Shown here: piece after piece, positions 9,421 through 17,248 of the stretch
Numbering within the stretch: position 1 is the stretch's first letter
Layout of the letters: every line of letters begins with the position of its first letter
Source: Lysobacterales bacterium
Lineage (GTDB): Bacteria > Pseudomonadota > Gammaproteobacteria > Xanthomonadales > SZUA-38
DNA length: 57,084 nucleotides
Assembly (NCBI GenBank): GCA_030065125.1
Contig: JASJDM010000051.1
Location: 1 to 57,084, forward strand
Direction of reading: 5' to 3'
The notes under the pieces: model-generated
What the model was told of the DNA's origin: nothing
The model's database searches: none
What the model saw: the letters and a program-made list of their open reading frames with translations, nothing else
Made by a program: the position numbers and the translations under genes

Positions 9421-10392
9421 GTCGGCCGCCGTCCCGTCGCCAGGGACGCCCCCCTGCTCGAACCCCTTCGACTGATGACTGCGGCAGCGCGGTGAACCGC
9501 TTTGCCGGGGAACCTGGTAGTGCCCGCCCTGCATGATCTCCTGCACCGCGATCAGTGGCTGCTTCAGCTCACGCCACTGGCGCGCCGCCTGCTCATCATC
9601 AAACGCCGCCACCCGGGCGTCTTCCCCGGCGTAGCGCAGCAGGAAACCGGGTATTTCCAGCCGGGTCAGTGATTCCTCCATGGCTGCCACGTTCTTGGTC
9701 TTGTCGTCGGCAAAGACCACGGCGCCGGGCAGACTCAACCGCAGGTGCTGGTACAGGGCTTCCAGCATGTCTCCCTTGTGCTGCCCGGCCACCATCATCA
9801 CCCCATCCTGGTACCAGGCGCCGCGCTGGGCGCCCGGCAGGGTGAGTACCTCGGAAAAGCCGCCGTTGCGACCGGGCCCGCTGGGCCGGAAGTCCAGTTT
9901 GTTGCGCCGCAGTTCCCGGAATGTGCTCAGGTGATAGTCCGGGCCTCGGGCGGTCAGCACCATGACCGGGTGGCCGGCTTCCACCAGTTCGTCGATCAGC
10001 CCGGGAATCCGGTCATCGGTCAGATGCATGGCGCCGGCAAAAAACAGCGCGCCCTGGACTGCCAGGCGGTCGGCCACCACCCTGGCGTCACAGGGTGTGG
10101 CGGACTCCAGTTTCTTCTGCCAGTCATACCACTGGTCTGCACCCAGTTCGCTGTTCATGGCCAGCAGGGTATTGTCCAGGTCAAATACCACCAGGACCTG
10201 GCTGGCGGGCAGGCTGTTGCGGAATTGCGCGGCAGCTTCTGCCACGGTGGCAATGTCGGTCGATTCTTCAACGGTGACTCCGGTCGGGAGTCCGCTGCTG
10301 CCGGGTGCGGTGCCGGTTGCAGCGCAGCCCGCGAGGGCCAGCAGGGTCAGGACCAGCGCCAGTGGCGCTGTGATTCGTGGGATGGTGTTCAC
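9409..10392 (-). CDS. DUF2608-type HAD lipoprotein
   Basis: A 327-residue lipoprotein of the HAD superfamily. The N-terminus has a hydrophobic stretch ending in lipobox LALAGC, so the mature protein should be anchored to a membrane facing the periplasm. The HAD nucleophile motif is VVFDLDNTLL. A later VFADDKTKNV segment supplies the acidic pair expected of motif III. The WYDWQ segment after motif I is typical of DUF2608. The GTG start at 10392 overlaps the bpt stop (GTGA). The last roughly 40 residues are rich in Ser, Gly and Arg and look poorly conserved. Likely a phosphatase; the substrate is unknown. Confidence 0.82.
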   Translation of the reverse strand: MNTIPRITAPLALVLTLLALAGCAATGTAPGSSGLPTGVTVEESTDIATVAEAAAQFRNSLPASQVLVVFDLDNTLLAMNSELGADQWYDWQKKLESATPCDARVVADRLAVQGALFFAGAMHLTDDRIPGLIDELVEAGHPVMVLTARGPDYHLSTFRELRRNKLDFRPSGPGRNGGFSEVLTLPGAQRGAWYQDGVMMVAGQHKGDMLEALYQHLRLSLPGAVVFADDKTKNVAAMEESLTRLEIPGFLLRYAGEDARVAAFDDEQAARQWRELKQPLIAVQEIMQGGHYQVPRQSGSPRCRSHQSKGFEQGGVPGDGTAADSGR

Positions 10393-11096
10393 AGGGGGTA
10401 ACGTTTCCACTGTCCGGTGTCGAATATCTCGATGGGTTGATAGTCCAGTTTGTAGTGCATTTTGGGATGACCGTTGATCCAATAGCCCAGGAACAGATAC
10501 GGAACCCGCAGCTCCCGGGCCATCTCGACCTGGGACAGGATGGCAAAAGAGCCCAGGCTGCGGCGTGACGCTTCGGGATCGTAGAAGGTGTATACCGCCG
10601 ACAACCCGCTGCTCAGCCGGTCGGTCACCGCCACGGCCAGCAGTTCATCACCCAGTCGGAACTCTATGAAGAAGGTACGGCTCCAGCTGCTCAAGAGGAA
10701 GTTTTCAAAATCCTCCCGGGCCGGATTGTCCATGCCGCCGCCGGAATGCCTTGCCGCCAGGTAACGCCGGTACAGGTCAAATACTTCGGGATTGAAGCGG
10801 GCCGGTGAACGGCTGATACTCAGATCCTGGTTTCTGGCGAGTACCCGTTTCTGGCTGCGGCTGGGCTTGAACTCGACCACCGGTATGCGGGTGGCCTGGC
10901 AGGCTTCGCAACCGCGGCAGTGGGGGCGAAAAATCAGCGACCCGGCCCGTCGGAAACCACTGGAGGTCAGGGTGTCGTAGACGATGTCCAGGTGGTCCGC
11001 ACCGGGATCCACCACCAGGTTGCGGGTACGCCGATCGGCGAAGTACCCGCAGCGGTGTTCAACGGTTTGCAGGACCCTGATGTTTGCCCCGGCCAA
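10389..11096 (-). CDS. bpt: Aspartate/glutamate leucyltransferase (bacterial ATE1-like)
   Basis: Bpt transfers leucine from Leu-tRNA to proteins with N-terminal Asp or Glu, marking them for ClpS/ClpAP degradation. The 235-residue sequence shows the conserved cysteine segment CRGCEACQATRIPV, FKPSRSQKRVLARN, FFIEFRLGDELLAVAVTD, the AVYTFYDPE motif and YLFLGYWINGHPKMHYK with Y-x-P following. All are ATE family hallmarks. The start is a TTG at 11096 with a good upstream AGGAAACGAG; no in-frame ATG lies nearby. It is coupled to the downstream DUF2608 gene by GTGA. Family identity is firm. Confidence 0.93.
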   Translation of the reverse strand: MAGANIRVLQTVEHRCGYFADRRTRNLVVDPGADHLDIVYDTLTSSGFRRAGSLIFRPHCRGCEACQATRIPVVEFKPSRSQKRVLARNQDLSISRSPARFNPEVFDLYRRYLAARHSGGGMDNPAREDFENFLLSSWSRTFFIEFRLGDELLAVAVTDRLSSGLSAVYTFYDPEASRRSLGSFAILSQVEMARELRVPYLFLGYWINGHPKMHYKLDYQPIEIFDTGQWKRYPL

Positions 11097-11134
11097 TTCT
11101 CTCGTTTCCTGTATGGACCTTGCGGGACATTAAA

Positions 11135-11755
11135 TCATATCTGGGCGGCCGGCGGTCCAGGCTGGTCCTGCGGGATATTGCGCCGCAGGCGGGTGCGCTG
11201 CAGCACAAGGTCCCACGGAAACAGGGGGCCGGGATCCATCTTGCGCTGGACCCGGGCATTGGGATTATCGGTCGATGTGACCATGCGCCGATCCAGGTCC
11301 TCATGGCCAGCGATGAATCCCAGTCCCGGCAGCGCGGCACACAGCGCGTCCAGCAGGCCAAGGAATGCCTCCACCTGCTCCTCCGGATAGGGCTGGGTCA
11401 TCTGTTGGGAGGTGGTATCCCACCAGTTGGGAAAACGCCCCCGGTTGACCAGTTCCACTCCGATTGACGGCCGGTTGAATCCGCTGACATGGTGAGCCAC
11501 CCGGTCCAGGCTGACCCACTGAAAAATGCTGCCGTCCCGGTCGACATAGAAATGCCCGGAGTTTCCTGTACGGCTGTCCGGGTAAAGGATCTTCTCGCCC
11601 AACTGCCGTGCGCCGGCCATGTCGGGCAGCTCGGTGCAATGCACAACCAGCCATTGAATCTGATCCAGCTCGCGGCGTTCCAGCCGGTCGTCATAGGGCA
11701 GCAGTTCGACCCGCATTCGATCCAGGTTCAGCAGCTTGTCAACAGGGATGGTCAT
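11135..11755 (-). CDS. N-acetylmuramoyl-L-alanine amidase, AmpD-like
   Basis: An amidase_2 (zinc) domain protein of about 206 residues. Metal-site motifs are VVHCTELP near the N-terminus and GFIAGHEDLDRR with a further NARVQRKMDPGPLF near the C-terminus, which fits His, His and Asp/Cys-type ligands in AmpD-type amidases. HFYVDRDGSIFQWV and HVSGFNRPSIGVELVNRG are also typical. It lacks a clear signal peptide, which fits the cytoplasmic AmpD role in recycling anhydro-muropeptides, but a cell-wall role is possible. Start choice is uncertain among ATGs at 11755, 11764 and 11767. It is divergent from trhO with only about 75 bases between. Confidence 0.85.
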   Translation of the reverse strand: MTIPVDKLLNLDRMRVELLPYDDRLERRELDQIQWLVVHCTELPDMAGARQLGEKILYPDSRTGNSGHFYVDRDGSIFQWVSLDRVAHHVSGFNRPSIGVELVNRGRFPNWWDTTSQQMTQPYPEEQVEAFLGLLDALCAALPGLGFIAGHEDLDRRMVTSTDNPNARVQRKMDPGPLFPWDLVLQRTRLRRNIPQDQPGPPAAQI

Positions 11756-11830
11756 GGCGCTCATCATAGCCGCCGACCACAGCAAAAATACACCCGGCGC
11801 GGCGTCGTTGAGGGCCAGTTCACTGGTAAA

Positions 11831-12793
11831 ATGATGTTCATGAGTCCCGACCACAACTGCACATCCGTGGCCGTTGCCGCGTTCTATCGGTTTGTGCCGC
11901 TGGATCCACTGGAGCCCCTGCAGCAGGAGTTACTGGCGTTCTGCCAGGACCTCGATCTGCGGGGCACCATTCTGCTGGCTCCCGAAGGCATCAACGCCAC
12001 GGTGGCTGGCTCCCCACGGGCGGTGCAGGCGTTACTGCGCGAACTCCGCTCTAGAGATGAATTCAAGGACCTGGCGGCGAAGATATCCCACTCGGACCGG
12101 CAGGCTTTCCACCGGATGAAGGTCCGCCTGAAGAAGGAAATCGTCACCATGGGCGTTCCGGGAATTGACCCCAATCGCGAGGTGGGCACTTACCTGGATG
12201 CGGAGGAATGGAATGACCTGATCCAGCAGCCTGATGTGACTCTGGTGGATACGCGTAATCGCTACGAAGTGCAGCTGGGTACCTTCGAAGGCGCCATCGA
12301 TCCCGAAACTGATTCCTTCCGGGATTTTCCGGAGTGGGTGGCGCAGAATCTCGACCCCGATCGGAACCCTCGGGTGGCCATGTTCTGTACCGGCGGCATT
12401 CGCTGCGAAAAAGCCACGGCGCTGCTGAAGAATCGTGGATTCAAGGAGGTCTACCACTTGAACGGGGGCATCCTGCAGTACCTGGAGGACACGCCCAGGG
12501 ACAAAAGCCGCTGGAACGGCGAGTGTTTCGTTTTCGATAACCGGGTGACCGTGGATCACGAGCTCAATCCCGGCCACCACGAGATCTGCTTCAACTGCCG
12601 GATGCCGCTGTCAGAGGAGGATCTGAACAGTCCCCGTTACGAAAAACACGTGTCCTGTCCTCATTGTTACGCCGGGGTCACCGAGTCCCGCCGAGCCAGC
12701 CTGAAGGAACGTGCGCGGCAGGTGGCGCTGGCCGAAGCCAGAGGGCAGCAGCATATCGGGCAGGTGTTTGAACAGGGCGAGCACGAGAGCTGA
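11831..12793 (+). CDS. trhO: tRNA uridine-34 hydroxylase TrhO (UPF0176 rhodanese-like)
   Basis: TrhO (YceA) hydroxylates uridine 34 of tRNAs to ho5U, the O2-dependent first step toward cmo5U. It has 320 residues: an N-terminal acylphosphatase-like domain with RGTILLAPEGINATVAG, a rhodanese domain with DTRNRYEVQLG and active-site loop CTGGIRCEKA, and a C-terminal Cys-rich part (CFNCRMPL and CPHCYAG). The same window encodes CmoA and CmoB, which complete cmo5U synthesis, although they lie about 5 kb away on the other strand. Several in-frame ATGs (11831, 11834, 11840) are possible starts. The downstream hydrolase begins right after the stop. Confidence 0.93.
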   Translation: MMFMSPDHNCTSVAVAAFYRFVPLDPLEPLQQELLAFCQDLDLRGTILLAPEGINATVAGSPRAVQALLRELRSRDEFKDLAAKISHSDRQAFHRMKVRLKKEIVTMGVPGIDPNREVGTYLDAEEWNDLIQQPDVTLVDTRNRYEVQLGTFEGAIDPETDSFRDFPEWVAQNLDPDRNPRVAMFCTGGIRCEKATALLKNRGFKEVYHLNGGILQYLEDTPRDKSRWNGECFVFDNRVTVDHELNPGHHEICFNCRMPLSEEDLNSPRYEKHVSCPHCYAGVTESRRASLKERARQVALAEARGQQHIGQVFEQGEHES

Positions 12794-13303
12794 ATGGGGC
12801 TGGTCGTCTTCTCCCATGGCAGAGACAGCTCACCCGCGGCACGCAAGATTACCGCACTGCTGCCCGTGGCCCGGGAGCTGGGCTGGGACACCCTGGCCCC
12901 GGACTACCGGGAATCCGACGACCCGGCCGTAAGGGTCGAAATTCTGAGGAACTCGCTACCCGCCGGGCAGCGGGAGCCCCTGGTGCTGTATGGATCCAGC
13001 CTGGGCGGACTGGTGTCGGTGTTTGCCGCGCAGACTATTCCAGTTCAGGGCCTTTTTCTGCTGGCTCCCGCGGTCTACTGGCCGGGTTATGAACATCTCG
13101 ACTATGCCTGCGACGTGCCGGTAATCCAGGTGGTGCACGGCTGGCGCGACGAGGTGGTGGGCTGGCAGCAGGTGGTGCGCTGGGCCGGCGAGCATCATGC
13201 CCGGCTGGAGCTGGTGGACGACGACCATCTCCTGTCCGCTCGACTGGATGAGCTGCGGCGCACCTTTCACCATTTCCTGCAGCGGGTGGCTGATGAAGTT
13301 TGA
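12794..13303 (+). CDS. Small alpha/beta hydrolase
   Basis: A 169-residue alpha/beta hydrolase without signal peptide. The first strand and oxyanion-hole segment is LVVFSHGRDSSP, the nucleophile elbow is LYGSSLGG, and the late catalytic His is in VDDDHLL. The size and pattern fit the YqiA/RBBP9-like esterase group. The ATG follows the trhO TGA without a gap and its own stop overlaps the ogt start, so trhO, this gene and ogt form a tight co-transcribed set. Substrate is unknown; a role connected with alkylation repair or tRNA modification cannot be read from the sequence. Confidence 0.82.
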   Translation: MGLVVFSHGRDSSPAARKITALLPVARELGWDTLAPDYRESDDPAVRVEILRNSLPAGQREPLVLYGSSLGGLVSVFAAQTIPVQGLFLLAPAVYWPGYEHLDYACDVPVIQVVHGWRDEVVGWQQVVRWAGEHHARLELVDDDHLLSARLDELRRTFHHFLQRVADEV

Positions 13304-13784
13304 TCGTTTCGACAGCCAGTTCGGTCCGGTGCTGGTGGCTGCCGATGAGTCCGGATTGCGGCATGTGCGCCTGCTGGACGACGCAGGGCCCGACGAGGGC
13401 TGGGCCCGGGATGTCGAAGCCCTGGCGCCGGCGGTTCGACAGCTTGAAGAGTACTTTGCCGGCCGGCGCCGCCGGTTTGAGCTGGCGCTGGCGCCCCAGG
13501 GCACCGAATTCCAGCTGCGCGTCTGGTCCGCGCTGGTGGACATTCCCTACGGCGAGACCTGGAGCTACGCGGAACTGGCCCGGCACATTGGGGATGCCGG
13601 GGCGGTCAGGGCGGTTGGGGGCGCCAACGGCCGCAACCCGATTCCCATCATCATTCCCTGTCACCGGGTGATCGCCGCTGACGGCAGCATTGGCGGCTAT
13701 GCCCTGGGTTCGGAACTGAAACGACAGCTGCTGGAGCTGGAGGGCGCCAGCGGAGCCTTCACACAAGCACAGCTACCGATTTGA
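13293..13784 (+). CDS. ogt: Methylated-DNA-[protein]-cysteine S-methyltransferase
   Basis: A suicide DNA-repair protein that removes O6-alkyl groups from guanine onto its active-site cysteine. In 163 residues it shows an N-terminal ribonuclease-H-like part, the DNA-binding helix region with VDIPYGETWSYAELA, the arginine-finger segment AVRAVGGANGRNPIPIIIPCHRV containing the acceptor Cys (about residue 129), and the closing IGGYALGSELKRQLLELE. The ATG at 13293 lies 11 bases inside the preceding hydrolase gene. Gene symbol is by family; it could equally be called adaB. It is convergent with modC, with a 26-base overlap at the 3' ends. Confidence 0.93.
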   Translation: MKFDRFDSQFGPVLVAADESGLRHVRLLDDAGPDEGWARDVEALAPAVRQLEEYFAGRRRRFELALAPQGTEFQLRVWSALVDIPYGETWSYAELARHIGDAGAVRAVGGANGRNPIPIIIPCHRVIAADGSIGGYALGSELKRQLLELEGASGAFTQAQLPI

Positions 13785-14820
13785 TCTGGGCAAAGGCCTG
13801 GGTGCCCGTTTGCACGCCCAGCTGTTCCCGGGACCTTCGCGTTATGGATGCCAGCAGCGGGCTGCCGCCGGCATCCAGCTGCAGGATGGCCTGGTGGTCC
13901 TGTTCCAGAATATCCACAACGCGGCAGGGTATGACGTTGAGCACGCTGGTTTGGCGGGGTTGTTCCAGGGTGAGGCTGACATCTCTTGCGAGGATCTGGA
14001 TCCGCACCGATGCGCCGGGATTGGCGTCCACATGGGGCACCCACAGGTCCCCTCCGGGGAAGGTCAGGCGGGTGAGGGCATAGGCTGGATCCTGGCCCGC
14101 GACCTGGGCCTGGATGACCGCCTCTGCCTGCTCGGAGCGGGCGGGCCCCAGGTCCAGGCGGGTCAGCACGGCATCGAGGGGACCAGCTGCGACCGTCGAA
14201 CCCCGGTCCATGAGGATCATCCAGTCGGCCAGTCGGGCCACCTCGCTGGACGCGTGGCTCACGTAGAGGACGGGCAGTTCCAGTTGCCGCACCAATCGCT
14301 CCAGGTAAGGCAGGATCCTGGCCCTGGCAGCATGGTCCAGCGAAGCCAGCGGCTCGTCCATCAACAGCCATTCCGGACCGCTCAGCAGCGCCCGGCCAAT
14401 GGCGACCCGCTGCTGCTGGCCTCCGGACAGCGATGGTCCAGCTTGATCCAGCAGGTTCTCCAGTCCGAGCCAGTGCACGACGTCGTCGAAGCCGGGCCCG
14501 TCGCTGCGAATGCGGCGTTTCATGCCGTAGCGCAGATTGCCGCGGACGTCCATGTGCGGAAACAGGCTGGGCTCCTGGAAAACATAAGACACCGGGCGGC
14601 GATGGGTTGGCAGGAAGGTGTCGGCATCCTGCCAGACCTGGCTGCCATATCGCAGCTGGCCGCCGGCAATGCGGTCCAGTCCTGCCAGGGCCCGCAGCAG
14701 GGTGGTCTTGCCGCTGCCCGACGGTCCGAACAGCGCAGTGACACCCTGGGCGGGAATATCGGTCGCCACCGCCAGTTGAAAATCTCCCAGGCGCCGGCTG
14801 AATGTGGCCTGGATGGTCAC
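13759..14820 (-). CDS. modC: Molybdate ABC transporter ATP-binding protein ModC
   Basis: ModC energises molybdate import through ModB. The 353-residue protein has Walker A FGPSGSGKTTLLR, Q-loop VFQEPSLFPHMDVRGNL, signature LSGGQQQR, Walker B WLLMDEPLASLD and the H-loop His in YVSHASSEVARLAD. The last 70 or so residues form a TOBE/Mop-like domain (VLNVIPCRVVDI and SITRRSREQLGV), diagnostic of ModC. The GTG start overlaps the modB stop by GTGA. Imported molybdate would supply the MGD cofactor of FdsA. The 3' end overlaps ogt on the other strand by 26 bases. Confidence 0.95.
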   Translation of the reverse strand: MTIQATFSRRLGDFQLAVATDIPAQGVTALFGPSGSGKTTLLRALAGLDRIAGGQLRYGSQVWQDADTFLPTHRRPVSYVFQEPSLFPHMDVRGNLRYGMKRRIRSDGPGFDDVVHWLGLENLLDQAGPSLSGGQQQRVAIGRALLSGPEWLLMDEPLASLDHAARARILPYLERLVRQLELPVLYVSHASSEVARLADWMILMDRGSTVAAGPLDAVLTRLDLGPARSEQAEAVIQAQVAGQDPAYALTRLTFPGGDLWVPHVDANPGASVRIQILARDVSLTLEQPRQTSVLNVIPCRVVDILEQDHQAILQLDAGGSPLLASITRRSREQLGVQTGTQAFAQIKSVAVLV

Positions 14821-15500
14821 CGGGGCCCCACCGTGGCGTAACGCCGCCCCAGCCGGTAAACAGCCATCAGCATCAGCAGGGACGCTACCAGCAGCAGACC
14901 CGCCAGCCAGTGTGCATTGGCGTAGTCCATGGCCTCGACGTGGTCATAAATGGCAATGGACAGCACCTGGGTCTTGCCCGGAATATTGCCGCCGATCATA
15001 AGCACCACACCAAACTCGCCCAGGGTATGGGCAAATCCAAGCACCGACGCGGTCAGGAAACCAGGTGCCGCCAGCGGCACCGCCACGGTAAAAAAACGAT
15101 CCATCGGGGAGGCACCCAGGGTTGCCGCCACCTCAAGCGGTCGTTGCCCCATGCTGACGAACGCGGCCTGCAGTGGCTGGACCACGAAGGGCAGGGAGTA
15201 CACCAGGGACCCAATGACCAACCCGGTAAAGGTAAACGCCAGGGTACCGATCCCCAGGGCCTCCAGCAGACCGCTCAGCGGGCCCTGTGAACCCAGGAGG
15301 ATCAGCAGGTAAAACCCCAGCACGGTGGGCGGCAGCACCAGGGGCAGGGCCACCAGGGCCTCAACCATGAACTTGAACCGGGAACGGGTTCTGGACAGCC
15401 ACCAGGCCAGCGGGGTGCCCAGCAGCAGCAGGATGATCAACGTCACTCCGGCCAGCTTGAGGGTTATCCAGAGCGCCGTCAGGTCGGCATCGTTCAGCAC
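14817..15500 (-). CDS. modB: Molybdate ABC transporter permease ModB
   Basis: The 227-residue inner-membrane permease has about five or six membrane segments and the binding-protein-dependent transport EAA loop, here AATLGASPMDRFFTVAVPLAAPG. Other ModB-typical parts are TPLAWWLSR, LVALPLVLPPTVLGFYLL and LGFAHTLGEFGVVLMIGGNIPGKT. The start is GTG at 15500, seven bases from the left end of a 163-bp inverted-repeat element that separates this gene from modA. The native ribosome site may therefore lie in or next to the insertion, and transcription from modA has to pass through it. Confidence 0.94.
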   Translation of the reverse strand: MLNDADLTALWITLKLAGVTLIILLLLGTPLAWWLSRTRSRFKFMVEALVALPLVLPPTVLGFYLLILLGSQGPLSGLLEALGIGTLAFTFTGLVIGSLVYSLPFVVQPLQAAFVSMGQRPLEVAATLGASPMDRFFTVAVPLAAPGFLTASVLGFAHTLGEFGVVLMIGGNIPGKTQVLSIAIYDHVEAMDYANAHWLAGLLLVASLLMLMAVYRLGRRYATVGPR

Positions 15501-15506
15501 TGTGTA

Positions 15507-15669
15507 CTAGCCTGCATTATTCATGAACTCGCGACTGAAGGCTCTGTTTGGTATTCAAGATCATAGCGTTAGACTTGAGCTGGATGGTATGCGAGAGAAA
15601 CGGTGTGTCGGTGCCGGATCGTGCCCCCCCTGGTGGCGCATCTCGGCGTTCATGAATAATGCAGGCTAG
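15507..15669. mobile_element. MITE-like element with 22-bp perfect inverted termini
   Basis: Bases 15507-15528 and 15648-15669 are exact reverse complements (CTAGCCTGCATTATTCATGA plus two bases). They enclose about 119 bases with no open reading frame. The outermost CTAG is itself palindromic and could be either part of the terminus or a 4-bp target duplication. This is the structure of a non-autonomous transposable element. The left end lies just before modB and the right end makes the modA stop codon (TAG at 15666-15668). The IS family is not assigned. Confidence 0.75.
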
Positions 15670-16442
15670 GGCCTGTTTTCATCTGGGGCCACAGGGTCCA
15701 CCAAAACAGTGTCAGCCGGCCCTGGGTCGTATCCGTGTCGGCTGATGATTGTGCGTGATTCCTCGCTGCGAAGAAACCGCAGTAAAGCCAGCGTCGTCGG
15801 CGATCCGTTCAGGGCAATGGCTTGTTGCTCAATAGGCTGATGCAGCGATTCGGATACCAGCCACCGGGAGCCTGCCGGGTCCAGCAATCCGACCTGGGAT
15901 CGTGCCACCAGGGCCAGCTGGGCATTGCCGGACAGCGCGAACTGCAGGGCCTGGGTCACACTTTCACCGGTCACCAGCCGGTCCCGAACGGACTGCCACA
16001 GGCCCAGATTGTCCAGTGCCTCCCGGGCGGCGGTGCCATAGGGTGCGGTGCGTGGATTGGCAATGGCCAGGTAGTCGAATTGACCGGATCTCAGCCGACC
16101 TTCCGCAGTCTGATCGGCATCCGGTGACCACAGTACCAGTCGGCCGACGGCATAGGTCAGTCGCGGGGCATGGTCGAATCCCTGCTGCTCCAGCATTTCA
16201 GGCCGGCGGCGATCGGCCGCCAGGAACAGGTCAAACGGGGCGCCGTTGATGATCTGGGCATAGTGCTTGCCGGTAGAGGCGCTGGACAGAACCACCCGGT
16301 GTCCGGTATGGGCGGCAAAAACCTCGACGATTTCCCGGGCGGGCTGCTGGAAATTCGCCGCCACCGCGACGGTGATGACCTCGGCGCGGAGAGGCATGCA
16401 GCTGCAGACCAGGACTGCGGTCAGGACTCGGAGGTAAGCCAC
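15666..16442 (-). CDS. modA: Molybdate-binding periplasmic protein ModA
   Basis: ModA captures molybdate or tungstate in the periplasm for ModBC. The N-terminus carries a signal peptide ending near MPLRAEVI. The mature part has the classic AVAANFQQPAREI segment, SSASTGKHYAQI, PFDLFLAADRRRPEML, the IANPRTAPYGTAAREAL motif and LVARSQVGL. Start is uncertain: GTG 16442 overlaps the preceding gene by 22 bases, while a start at 16469 is also open. The stop codon is provided by the inverted repeat of the element inserted downstream, so the last residues (after RHGYDPG) may differ from the ancestral end. Confidence 0.92.
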   Translation of the reverse strand: MAYLRVLTAVLVCSCMPLRAEVITVAVAANFQQPAREIVEVFAAHTGHRVVLSSASTGKHYAQIINGAPFDLFLAADRRRPEMLEQQGFDHAPRLTYAVGRLVLWSPDADQTAEGRLRSGQFDYLAIANPRTAPYGTAAREALDNLGLWQSVRDRLVTGESVTQALQFALSGNAQLALVARSQVGLLDPAGSRWLVSESLHQPIEQQAIALNGSPTTLALLRFLRSEESRTIISRHGYDPGPADTVLVDPVAPDENRP

Positions 16443-16804
16443 TCCAAGGCCTGCTCTTCCTGGTCCCATTGGAACGCCCGCATGGGCACGCCCCGGTTGT
16501 TCATCACGTTCACGAAGAATTCGTAGGGTCGGGTGTCCTGGTCCGGATTGACCAGTACCGCCATGCGGGCCACGTGGGGGGTGCTCGGGTGTTCCTCCAG
16601 GGCCTCACCCATCTCGTACAGTTCGGTGAGGTCGATTTCGAGGCGGAGGTTGCGGTGGTCCAGCAGAACCGGGTTGCTTGGGTGCTGCATCAGCAGGGCA
16701 CCGGTTTGTTCCAACAGGTCATCCTCGGGCCGATCCAGGATGCCACTGAGCGTGACTTTCAAGATGCCGGTGGTTTCATCCAGTGTCAGGTCGTAGTCGA
16801 TCAC
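16421..16804 (-). CDS. SpoIIAA-like small protein, copy 2
   Basis: A 127-residue soluble protein. It resembles its upstream neighbour in length and layout: an N-terminal beta hairpin, a central LLDHRNLRLEIDLTELYEM segment, AVLVNPDQDTRPYEFFVNVM, then a C-terminal WDQEEQALEWL helix. This layout fits the SpoIIAA-like/STAS fold seen in uncharacterised proteobacterial proteins, but no phosphorylatable serine motif is obvious. The GTG start overlaps the stop of the upstream copy (GTGA). It overlaps the putative modA start by 22 bases. Function unknown. Confidence 0.75.
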   Translation of the reverse strand: MIDYDLTLDETTGILKVTLSGILDRPEDDLLEQTGALLMQHPSNPVLLDHRNLRLEIDLTELYEMGEALEEHPSTPHVARMAVLVNPDQDTRPYEFFVNVMNNRGVPMRAFQWDQEEQALEWLTSES

Positions 16805-17178
16805 GATTGGGTCAGCCAGTTCCAGGCCGCAGCTTCGTCTTCGACAAAGGTTGCCACCTTGATGCCGCGGTTGCGCATCACCGTGACAAAAAAGTCGTAT
16901 GACGGCAAGTGAGCATTTTCCGCAACCAGAATGGCCAGGCGCTTGATGGCTTTGTATTCCTCCAGACCCACGATGCGCTCGGCGCGTTCATAGATATCCA
17001 GGGTCGGAGGTCGAAATGAGAATTGGCGGTGATCGGTCAGCAGGCGGGTGGCGCCGTGTTTGCGAACCAGTTCCAGGGATCGTTGCCAGGCCCGATTTGA
17101 CCCCTCGGCGTTCCATTCGCCGAAAATGGTCGCAACCACGGTGTTGCGGTCATGGTCATAGTGGAACTGGTAATCCAT
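16801..17178 (-). CDS. SpoIIAA-like small protein, copy 1
   Basis: A 125-residue soluble protein beginning MDYQFHYDHDRNTVV. Conserved positions shared with the downstream copy are the central LLTDHRQFSF segment, a helix ending YERAERI, the RLAILVAENAHLPSYDFFVTVMRNRG stretch (the other copy has EFFVNVMNNRG) and the closing W-x-W-L. The two are tandem paralogs. The fold looks like SpoIIAA/STAS, which suggests a regulatory or scaffold role; this is inference. The gene starts 70 bases after cmoB ends on the same strand. Confidence 0.76.
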   Translation of the reverse strand: MDYQFHYDHDRNTVVATIFGEWNAEGSNRAWQRSLELVRKHGATRLLTDHRQFSFRPPTLDIYERAERIVGLEEYKAIKRLAILVAENAHLPSYDFFVTVMRNRGIKVATFVEDEAAAWNWLTQS

Positions 17179-17248
17179 GGCTTACCCACTGGAGTACCCC
17201 CTCTTCTTATAACATGCCGCCAAAGCCGTGAAAGGGCAGTGAACGATT

